The notes beneath the pieces are model-generated. The model saw only the letters and a program-made list of their open reading frames with translations, made no database searches and had not been told where the DNA came from. A stretch of 64,000 nt of DNA from Frigoribacterium sp. PhB116. GTDB taxonomy: Bacteria > Actinomycetota > Actinomycetes > Actinomycetales > Microbacteriaceae. Positions 58,042 to 64,000 of the stretch are shown piece by piece; position 1 is the stretch's first letter; each line of letters starts with the position of its first letter. The stretch is taken from positions 62,001-126,000 of the forward strand of contig NZ_SOBE01000004.1 in the NCBI RefSeq assembly GCF_004364285.1, given 5' to 3'. The translations under genes and the position numbers were made by a program.

Positions 58042-58958
58042 GAGCGGCGGTCGAGCTTCCAGCCGACCCAGGCGGTGACGAGCACGACCCCGGCCGCGGC
58101 GAGCCGGGCGCCCGTCAGCACGCCGCTGCCGGTCGAGGTCGTCACGCTCATGTCGCTGCCGATCCCGATGCCCCAGACGAGGCCCGAGATCGTGAGGCAG
58201 GCGACGAGCGCGAGCCCCAGCAGGCCGGAGGTGAGCGCGAAGGCCTTGGGCCCGACTGCGTCGACGGCGGCCGGGCTGCGGAGGCGGCCGCGGGCCCTCC
58301 CTGCGAGGCGCGAGGCCGTGAAGCGGACGGCGGCGAGCCAGAAGAGGGCGACGGCGCAGGCGCCGACGATGTCGCTCGAGCGGTGCCAGCCGTAGGCGAC
58401 GGTCTGCTCGGCGACGATCGCGGCGAAGGCCGTGCCGATGAGGAACACGAGCGGGCGCACGTGGCGGCCGAACGCCGTCATCACGGCGAAGAGGGCGGCG
58501 ACGGCGATCGTCGTGTGGCCGCTCGGGAAGCTGTTGCCGTACAGCTCGCCGGTGAGGTCGGGGCGCGGCACGAGCTGCTTGAGCACCTGGGTCGTCACCG
58601 TCGCGCCGATGATGAGCACGCCCGACTGCAGGGCGGCCCCGGGCCGGCGTCGGAGGAACGCGACCAGCATCGTCAGTCCGACGAGCAGCATGAGCGCTGC
58701 GGGCGAGATCGCGTCGAGCGCGGAGCCGGAACCGAGGAGGCGGTCGTCGTCGACCGAGCTGAGGATGCTGTCCTCGACGGACTGGCCCGTCTCGGTGAGC
58801 ACGGCCATGACGTACACGCCGCCGAACGCGACGACGGAGGCGCCCGCCGCCACGATCCACCGGGCCGACCCGTGTCGCCGGACGGCGCTCGAGGTCGGGA
58901 GAACGCGGGCTGCAGTCACTTCCCCATAGAACAGCACCCCTCCTGGACGCCGCCTCAC
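58038..58958 (-). CDS. PAP2-family phosphatase, membrane-bound
   Basis: A 306-residue integral membrane phosphatase. The PAP2 signature is complete: KQLVPRP, SFPSGHT and YGWHRSSDIVGA. Six helices surround it. Substrates of the family are undecaprenyl diphosphate or phosphatidic acid. The start is uncertain: GTG at 58958 gives this length, while a GTG at 58919 would give 293 residues and keep all motifs. It is followed by and coupled to the DUF429 gene. Confidence 0.87.
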   Translation of the reverse strand: MRRRPGGVLFYGEVTAARVLPTSSAVRRHGSARWIVAAGASVVAFGGVYVMAVLTETGQSVEDSILSSVDDDRLLGSGSALDAISPAALMLLVGLTMLVAFLRRRPGAALQSGVLIIGATVTTQVLKQLVPRPDLTGELYGNSFPSGHTTIAVAALFAVMTAFGRHVRPLVFLIGTAFAAIVAEQTVAYGWHRSSDIVGACAVALFWLAAVRFTASRLAGRARGRLRSPAAVDAVGPKAFALTSGLLGLALVACLTISGLVWGIGIGSDMSVTTSTGSGVLTGARLAAAGVVLVTAWVGWKLDRRS

Positions 58959-59145
58959 ACCTGCCTGGTGATGCGTCGAGAAGGGCGCGACTCACAGGAG
59001 GCGGCACCTGACGGAGCGGGCCGGTTCCGTCTGCTGCGGCCCGCCTCCTGGGGCGTCCCCCTCCTCCTGGGAGGCGCGGCGGCTCGCCGGAGCATGATCG
59101 ACGCACATCAGCCGACACGGTCGGCTCGACACGAGGAGGCGCTCG

Positions 59146-59433
59146 ATGAGCACCACGAACAGCAACGAGCCGCAGCAGGGCGGGGTCACCGACGAGACGG
59201 CCGAGTTCGGCGACCGCTCGCAGGTCCCCGTCGCGGGCAGCACCGAGAACCACGGCGACGTGGAGCAGCCCGTCGCTCCCGGCACCGACGACGAGCCCGA
59301 CCACGTCACAGGTCGCGAGGCCACCGGCGACGTGCTCGACCGCACGGGATCGGTCGACGCCTCCGACGTCGACGACCTTCTCGGCCGCCGCGAGGACCGC
59401 GACGACGACCACGAGGGCCCGCGCGCGCCGTAG
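59146..59433 (+). CDS. Small acidic hydrophilic protein, 95 residues
   Basis: A cytosolic acidic protein rich in Asp, Glu, Gly and Thr, with no hydrophobic segment and no family. GAGGAGG lies 7 bases before the ATG, a strong ribosome binding site. Low complexity and net charge suggest an intrinsically disordered protein, possibly a stress or desiccation hydrophilin. Codon use is like that of its neighbours. It stands alone. Confidence 0.6.
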   Translation: MSTTNSNEPQQGGVTDETAEFGDRSQVPVAGSTENHGDVEQPVAPGTDDEPDHVTGREATGDVLDRTGSVDASDVDDLLGRREDRDDDHEGPRAP

Positions 59434-59562
59434 CTCGCGATCGATGTGACGCTTGTGAGGGGTCTGCTCGCCGCAGATGCCCTCGTCGCGTCACCTCGTT
59501 CGCCAGAGAGCCGGGCTGAGACGAGGAGGCGCCCTCGATTCGCGAGGACGCCGTCGGTCGTG

Positions 59563-59568
59563 TAGTGT
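59563..59568 (+). promoter_or_regulatory. -10 box of tRNA-Arg(ACG)
   Basis: TAGTGT lies 27 bases before the tRNA, with a weak TTCGCG -35 18 bases upstream. Confidence 0.5.
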
Positions 59569-59595
59569 TTCCCCCGGCCATTCGGCCGAGAAAAC

Positions 59596-59668
59596 GCGCC
59601 TGTAGCTCAACGGATAGAGCATCTGACTACGGATCAGAAGGTTGGGGGTTCGAGTCCCTCCAGGCGCA
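59596..59668 (+). tRNA. tRNA-Arg (anticodon ACG)
   Basis: Acceptor GCGCCTG pairs with CAGGCGC. The anticodon loop is CTACGGA with anticodon ACG, and the T-arm is GGGGGTTCGAGTCCCTC. CCA is not encoded. The first anticodon base would be read as inosine after deamination. Confidence 0.95.
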
Positions 59669-59680
59669 CGACACTCAGCG

Positions 59681-59719
59681 CGGCCCCTGCCCTACTAGGC
59701 AGGGGCCGTTCTTCGTTTT
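59681..59719 (+). terminator. Rho-independent terminator of tRNA-Arg
   Basis: CGGCCCCTGCC (59681-59691) pairs with GGCAGGGGCCG (59698-59708) and is followed by TTCTTCGTTTT. Confidence 0.88.
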
Positions 59720-59734
59720 GGTGCTCGTCTGGCC

Positions 59735-59870
59735 GCCTGCCGGCGGCGTGCGTCCTGCGGACGCGAGCCTGCCGGCGGTCGGCTTCCTGCGGACGCGAGC
59801 CTGCCGGCGGTCGGCTTCCTGCGGACGCGAGCCTGCCGGCGGTCGGCGTCCTGCGGACGCGAGCCTGGCC
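59735..59870. repeat. 32-base tandem repeat
   Basis: A unit containing ACGCGAGCCTGCCGGCGG begins at 59761, 59793, 59825 and 59857, with a partial copy before it. The period is exactly 32. It has no spacers, so it is not a CRISPR. Confidence 0.85.
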
Positions 59871-59885
59871 GCGGCGGGTCCCGAG

Positions 59886-60155
59886 CTAGTCGTCGACGGC
59901 CGGAGGCGCGGGGCGCGGGTGGCGGATGGTCGCGACGGTGCCCGTGACGCAGACGGCGGTCGCGAGGAGCAGTGCGACGAGGAAGAGGACGTGCCCCACG
60001 GCCACACCTCGGCTGTCAGTCGCCATCGCGACGACGACGCTCACGGCGGAGGTCAGCCACACGACCGCGGCGATGCCCCAGCCCACGGAGGAGCCGCGGA
60101 ACGTCGGCTTCTGCAGGCGGAGCCGGCCCTGGTCGCGGTTCGTCTCGTCGTCCAT
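59886..60155 (-). CDS. Small two-helix membrane protein
   Basis: An 89-residue protein with two helices (about 28-48 and 54-75) and a short Pro-rich tail. The ATG at 60155 was chosen because GAGGGG lies 9 bases before it. Function unknown. It is divergent from the next gene. Confidence 0.65.
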   Translation of the reverse strand: MDDETNRDQGRLRLQKPTFRGSSVGWGIAAVVWLTSAVSVVVAMATDSRGVAVGHVLFLVALLLATAVCVTGTVATIRHPRPAPPAVDD

Positions 60156-60310
60156 CGTCGTGGTCCCCTCGTCGTCGTCGACCTCTCCACCGTACGTCGA
60201 GCCCCCTCGCCGGCTCAAGGGCCGGGCCGCGAGCGGGGTCCTCCTCCAGGATGGCGAGCATCGTCCGCGAGACGGTCGGCACGAGGCCGCGGGCCTGTGA
60301 TGCTCGCGGG

Positions 60311-60934
60311 ATGAAGCGTTCGTCCACGGTGACCCTCGCGCGGTGGCTGCTGGGCGCCGCGGCCGGCCTCGTGCTCGGCGGTGCCACCTCCTACGGCCAG
60401 CAGTACCTGCCTGGCGGGCTGAGCTCGTTCGCGAACTCGAGCGGCGGCTGGACGGTCCTCACCTTCGCGACCGTCGTCGTGGTCACGCGGAGGCCGAGCG
60501 CTCGCAGGTGGTGGACGGCAGCCGGTCTCGGTCTCGTCGTCTTCCACGCCGCGGTCCAGGGGTACGTGGTCGTGTCCACCCTGCGGGGCTTCCCCGACTC
60601 GTACGGTCCGGGCGACTTCTGGTTCACGGCGGCGACCCTGGCCGGGCCCGTCATCGGGCTCGCCGGGCTGTGGTGGTGGTCGCGGCGCCCCGTCCTCCGT
60701 GCGGCGGGGATCGCGGTCCTCGCCGCCGTGATGATCGGCGACGGCGTCTCCGGGCTCGTCCGCGTCGCGGAGACGACGGGGACGACTTGGTGGCTGATCA
60801 GCATCGCGCTGGGCGTCGCGGCGCTCGGCTGGGTCGTGGTCCGTCGCCTCGACGGGTGGCGGGAGCGCGCGCTCGCTGTCGGGCTCACGACCGTCGGGGC
60901 CGCGGCCTTCGTCGCCCTGTTCAGCGTGCTCTGA
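60311..60934 (+). CDS. Integral membrane protein, possibly DUF6518
   Basis: A 207-residue protein with six helices. The beginning (SYGQQYLPGGLSSFANSSGG in the first loop) resembles the DUF6518 group of actinobacterial membrane proteins. A Trp-rich WWWSRR segment lies mid-protein. Function unknown. The stop is 2 bases from the convergent lacI-like stop, so the two transcripts meet. Confidence 0.65.
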   Translation: MKRSSTVTLARWLLGAAAGLVLGGATSYGQQYLPGGLSSFANSSGGWTVLTFATVVVVTRRPSARRWWTAAGLGLVVFHAAVQGYVVVSTLRGFPDSYGPGDFWFTAATLAGPVIGLAGLWWWSRRPVLRAAGIAVLAAVMIGDGVSGLVRVAETTGTTWWLISIALGVAALGWVVVRRLDGWRERALAVGLTTVGAAAFVALFSVL

Positions 60935-60936
60935 CC

Positions 60937-61974
60937 TCAGCCTGCTCTGACGCTGCTGCTGCGCACGATCAGGCGTGGCGGCAGCACGACCGTCTCGTGC
61001 CGGTGGGTCGACGGGTGGTCGAGCTCGTCCCGGAGGAGGCGCATGGCCTGGCCTCCCATCTCGACGCCGGGCTGCCCCACGGTCGTGAGCGGGAGGGTCG
61101 TGCCCTGGGCGAAGTGGTTGTCGTCGTAGCCGGTGATCGACAGATCGCGGGGGATGTCCACCCCGCCGAGCAGCAACGACTGCACGATGCCCGACGCGAG
61201 TGCGTCGGAGGCGGCGACGATCCCGTCCGGCCTGCCTGCCGCCTCCTGGGCGAGGAGTTCGCTGCCCACGGTGAGACCGGCGCGCACCGTCAGTGCCGAG
61301 GTGGTCATCAGGCGGAGCGAGACGCCGGCGTCTCGGGCCGCGGCCGAGGCGCCCTCGAACCGGTGCCGCACGGCGGTGAGGTCGAGGGGGCCGCCGACGA
61401 AGACGAGCTCCCGGCGGCCCTGCTCGAGGAGGTGCTCGGCCGCCAGGCGTCCGCCGAGCTCCTCGTCGACGACGACGCCGCAGCTCTCGTCGCCGTCGCC
61501 CGGCCAGTTGACGTAGACGACTCGCAGCCCGCGACGCCGCAGCCGACGCGCCTCGTCCATCGGGCCGTCGAACGGGGCGAGGACGATGCCCGCCGCCTGG
61601 GCCTGCTCGAACAGGTTGAGGTACCCCGTCTGCTTGTCGAGGTCGACGTCGGAGTTGCCGAGCAGCACCGACTGCTGAGCGAGGTCCGCCTCGCGCTCGA
61701 CGCCGCGGGCGATGTCGAGGAAGTACGAGTTGCTGAGGTCGACGGCGACGAAGCCGACGAGGGTGCCCCGGCCCGCTGCGAGGGTGCGCGCGGAGGTGTT
61801 CGGCACGAAGCCGAGGGAGGCGATGGCCGACTCGACCTTCAGGCGCGTCGCCGGTCGGACCCGGTCGGGCGTGTTCACCACGTTCGACACCGTGCCCAGC
61901 GAGACCCCGGCCAGCCTCGCGACGTCGGCCATCACCGGCGGGCGGTGCGGGGAGGGAGGGATCGAGACGCTCAT
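60937..61974 (-). CDS. LacI-family sugar regulator
   Basis: A 345-residue repressor. The N-terminal helix-turn-helix (about 13-35) reads MADVARLAGVSLGTVSNVVN, and the periplasmic-binding-like effector domain follows with VGFVAVDLSNSYFLDIARG and SITGYDDNHFAQGTTLPLTTV. The ATG at 61974 was chosen because the helix-turn-helix starts soon after it. It is divergent from the sugar ABC transporter, and the palindrome TGAAGCGCTTCA in between is its probable operator. Confidence 0.9.
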   Translation of the reverse strand: MSVSIPPSPHRPPVMADVARLAGVSLGTVSNVVNTPDRVRPATRLKVESAIASLGFVPNTSARTLAAGRGTLVGFVAVDLSNSYFLDIARGVEREADLAQQSVLLGNSDVDLDKQTGYLNLFEQAQAAGIVLAPFDGPMDEARRLRRRGLRVVYVNWPGDGDESCGVVVDEELGGRLAAEHLLEQGRRELVFVGGPLDLTAVRHRFEGASAAARDAGVSLRLMTTSALTVRAGLTVGSELLAQEAAGRPDGIVAASDALASGIVQSLLLGGVDIPRDLSITGYDDNHFAQGTTLPLTTVGQPGVEMGGQAMRLLRDELDHPSTHRHETVVLPPRLIVRSSSVRAG

Positions 61975-62015
61975 CGTGGAGCCGAGCCTAGCTCGCGATC
62001 GATCGAGATCGGGTG

Positions 62016-62045
62016 TTGACAAGCCCATGGTGTCCGGTCAATTAT
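62016..62045 (+). promoter_or_regulatory. Promoter of the sugar ABC transporter operon
   Basis: A consensus -35 TTGACA (62016-62021), 17-18 bases and a weak AT-rich -10 (CAATTA/AATTAT) just before the LacI operator. Confidence 0.65.
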
Positions 62046-62056
62046 GAAGCGCTTCA
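62045..62056. promoter_or_regulatory. LacI-type operator TGAAGCGCTTCA
   Basis: A perfect 12-base palindrome with the central CG typical of LacI-family sites. It lies between the -10 box and the binding-protein start, where repressor would block transcription. Confidence 0.75.
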
Positions 62057-62091
62057 ACTTTCATGAGGCGCCCACCATTCAAGGAGGAATG

Positions 62092-63372
62092 ATGTCCCGC
62101 ACCGCACGTCGTGTCGCTGCCTTCACCGTCGCCGGCCTGACCATCGCTGGCCTCACCGCGTGCTCGGGTGGCGGAGCGGGCCAGGCAGCGACCGAGTTCG
62201 CCGTCCTGGGCAACGTCGAGAACGAGGTCGTCCCTGCAACGCTTCAGACCCTGGCCGACGGCGCCTGCTCGACCGAGAACGACGCCATGCCCCTCAAGGT
62301 CGAGACCGTCCCGCAGACGAACCTCAACCAGCAGGTGCAGCTGCTCGCCGGTCAGGGCGGCCTCCCCGTCATGTACGCCGTCGACACGAACGAGCTCGTG
62401 CAGCAGCTCGACGACGCCGGCTTCGTCGCGCACTTCGACGAGCTGCTCGACGAGATCGGCGCGGCCGACTCGATCGAGCCCGCCGCGCGGTCGACCGTCG
62501 AGTCGCTCTACGACGGCGAGTTCCTGGTGCTGCCGACCGAGTACAACATCGAGGGCATCTGGTACAACAAGACGCTCTTCGCCGACAACGGCGTCGACGT
62601 GCCCGAGAGCTGGGACGACGTGGTCGCTGCGGCCGGCACGTTCCAGGACGCCGGCCTCACCCCGTTCGCCGCGAGCGGTGAGCAGGGCTGGCCCCTGACG
62701 CGCCTCGTCGGGAACCTGATCGAGCGCGAGCTCGGCCCCGACGCCCTCCAGGCCGTCGCCGACGGCGACGCCGAGCTGACCGACCCCGAGTACGTGGCCG
62801 CGGCCCAGCAGGTCGCCGACCTCGGCGCGGCCGGCTACTTCGGCGAGGGGGTCGGCTCGATCGACTACGACACGTCGATCAACCAGTTCCTCAACGGCAG
62901 CTCGCCGATGCTCTACATGGGCAGCTGGGTCCTGAGCAACTTCGCGGACGACACGGCGAACCAGATCGGCGAGGACGCCATCGGCTACCTTCCCTTCCCC
63001 GCCGTCGAGGGCGGCGAGGGCGACAGCAGCCAGCTCGTGGCCAACGTCGGCCTGCCCTTCACGATCAACCCGAGCGTGCTCAACGACGACAGCAAGGCCT
63101 GGGTCAAGTGCATCGCCGAGAACTACGGCCAGGTCGCCCTGGAGGACAGCAGCCGCATCTCCGGCTTCACGGTGTCGGGCGACGCCGCCGGCACCGCGCT
63201 GACGACGGAGGTGCGCGACCGCATCGCGGCCACCGACACCACCATCCCCTGGTTCGAGGCGTACTTCAGCACGCAGGCCACGACGACCTCGCAGCAGAAC
63301 GCGGCGCAGCTCGTCACCGGCGCGATCACTGCCGAGGAGTTCATGACGCTCGTCCAGGGCGACCTGGGCTGA
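62092..63372 (+). CDS. Sugar ABC transporter substrate-binding lipoprotein
   Basis: A 426-residue lipoprotein. The signal ends LTACSGG, so Cys near residue 23 is acylated. The mature protein is a family 1 solute-binding protein, with QLLAGQGGLPVMYAVD, YNIEGIWYNKTLF and INQFLNGSSPMLYMGSWVL. The ATG at 62092 is preferred to 62089 because AAGGAGG is then 4 bases away. It is the first gene of an operon; the permease starts 91 bases later. The sugar is probably an oligosaccharide; the LacI neighbour will sense it or a product. Confidence 0.9.
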   Translation: MSRTARRVAAFTVAGLTIAGLTACSGGGAGQAATEFAVLGNVENEVVPATLQTLADGACSTENDAMPLKVETVPQTNLNQQVQLLAGQGGLPVMYAVDTNELVQQLDDAGFVAHFDELLDEIGAADSIEPAARSTVESLYDGEFLVLPTEYNIEGIWYNKTLFADNGVDVPESWDDVVAAAGTFQDAGLTPFAASGEQGWPLTRLVGNLIERELGPDALQAVADGDAELTDPEYVAAAQQVADLGAAGYFGEGVGSIDYDTSINQFLNGSSPMLYMGSWVLSNFADDTANQIGEDAIGYLPFPAVEGGEGDSSQLVANVGLPFTINPSVLNDDSKAWVKCIAENYGQVALEDSSRISGFTVSGDAAGTALTTEVRDRIAATDTTIPWFEAYFSTQATTTSQQNAAQLVTGAITAEEFMTLVQGDLG

Positions 63373-63381
63373 CGCCTCCTC

Positions 63382-63424
63382 GTCGAGGGCGGGCACGCGC
63401 CGCCGCGCGCGTCCCGCCCTCGAC
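63382..63424. terminator. Hairpin, GTCGAGGGCGGG family
   Basis: Perfect 12-base arms 63382-63393 and 63413-63424 with an inner ACGCGC stem. It lies between the binding-protein gene and the permease, so it may set their expression ratio. Confidence 0.6.
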
Positions 63425-63463
63425 GGACCCTGCACGACTTCCCGCTCGTACCGAAGGCACTCC

Positions 63464-64000
63464 ATGAACCCCCTGCTCGGCGACCGGCGCGCGACCCTCA
63501 TCCTCATCGGGCCCGCGTTGCTCATCTACTCCGTCGTGATGCTCGTCCCGATCGTCGTGTCCTTCGGCTACACGCTCACGAGCGGCAACGCGATCACCGG
63601 CTTCACGTTCTCGGGACTCGAGAACTACCAGCGCCTCCTCACCGACACCCGGGTCGGGGACGCGCTGCTGCTCACGGTCCGCTACGCCGTCCTCATGACG
63701 ATCCTGCAGGTCGGCTTCGGCTACCTCCTGTCGCTGATGTACGTCTTCGTGCTGCGGAAGTGGTCGAGCGCCGTCCGCACCCTGGTGTTCTTCCCCGTCG
63801 TCCTGCCGACGGTCGCGGTCGCGCTGCTGTTCCAGCAGATGTTCGCGATCGCCCCGCAGAACGGACTCGTCAACACGGCGCTGGAGGCCGTCGGGCTGTC
63901 GTCGGTCGACTGGTTCGGCGACGGCGGCACGGCGTTCCTCGTGATCATCGTGATGGACGTCTGGCGGTCCATGGGCTTCTACGGGGTGCTTCTCTACGCC
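63464..64000 (+). CDS. ABC sugar permease (MalF-like), 3' end outside the window
   Basis: The first 179 residues of a binding-protein-dependent permease. It has helix 1 at about 10-33, then GLENYQRLLTDTRV, and further helices with LVFFPVVLPTVAVALLFQQMF, a typical MalF/UgpA-type sequence. The ATG follows GAAGG by about 6 bases. It is the second gene of the LacI-controlled operon; the frame is open to the right edge. Confidence 0.9.
   Translation, partial: MNPLLGDRRATLILIGPALLIYSVVMLVPIVVSFGYTLTSGNAITGFTFSGLENYQRLLTDTRVGDALLLTVRYAVLMTILQVGFGYLLSLMYVFVLRKWSSAVRTLVFFPVVLPTVAVALLFQQMFAIAPQNGLVNTALEAVGLSSVDWFGDGGTAFLVIIVMDVWRSMGFYGVLLYA

Noticed and set aside
59735-59870. CRISPR-like array
   Set aside because: Units are directly adjacent with a 32-base period; there are no unique spacers and no cas genes.

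Overview
This is chromosomal DNA of a very high-GC Gram-positive bacterium, an actinomycete most like the Microbacteriaceae. Supporting signs are the codon use, many GTG starts, many genes whose start codon lies 6-8 bases after a TAnnnT -10 box (leaderless transcripts), a chaplin-like surface protein with an LAxTG sortase motif, LytR-CpsA-Psr and VanY cell-wall enzymes, and a complete kdp locus. There are three tRNA genes (Ser-UGA, Ser-GCU, Arg-ACG), and no rRNA, CRISPR array, prophage or recognisable insertion sequence.

Layout. 1-9.4 kb: a membrane-protein fragment, a marR-MFS exporter operon, an SDR dehydrogenase, a two-component system whose sensor has an acidic extracytoplasmic insert followed by a secreted PepSY protein, an alpha/beta hydrolase and a lipoate ligase. 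9.6-23.9 kb: an orphan DNA methyltransferase meeting a second marR stop-to-stop, a DHA2 drug exporter, VanY, phosphoglucomutase, prephenate dehydratase, a lipid kinase, serS plus a HAD phosphatase, tRNA-Ser, ribosome-rescue factor ArfB, a HIT protein, and a divergent tetR/metallo-hydrolase pair. 24-31.4 kb: a secreted GH6 cellulase, an isomerase/oxidoreductase operon, a mannosyltransferase, an LCP cell-wall ligase and tRNA-Ser. 31.8-42.2 kb: kdpFABC, kdpDE and a large APC permease. 42.3-53 kb: an AbiEi/nuclease-like protein between two long hairpins, glycogen debranching enzyme and assorted metabolic and hypothetical genes. 53.2-56.3 kb: a two-gene secreted-protein operon whose second gene encodes eight chaplin-like repeats. 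56.5-64 kb: acetyltransferase, DUF429 and PAP2 genes, tRNA-Arg, small membrane proteins, and a LacI regulator divergent from a sugar ABC transporter that leaves the window.

How genes work together. The best visible regulon is Kdp. A TCCTCACG-N3-TCC(C/T)TACG tandem element occurs before kdpF, just before kdpE and before the APC permease, so the permease is probably controlled by KdpE. The two-component system at 3.6-6.0 kb carries CTTCAG repeats with 10-11 base spacing before its own regulator and before the PepSY gene, suggesting autoregulation and a dedicated secreted partner. The LacI gene and the sugar-binding protein gene flank a perfect TGAAGCGCTTCA operator.

Intergenic DNA is rich in long perfect hairpins, several in recurring sequence families, and in short tandem repeats of 6-42 bases. 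Many hairpins lie between convergent genes and are best read as bidirectional terminators. One pair with 27-base arms frames a single accessory gene.
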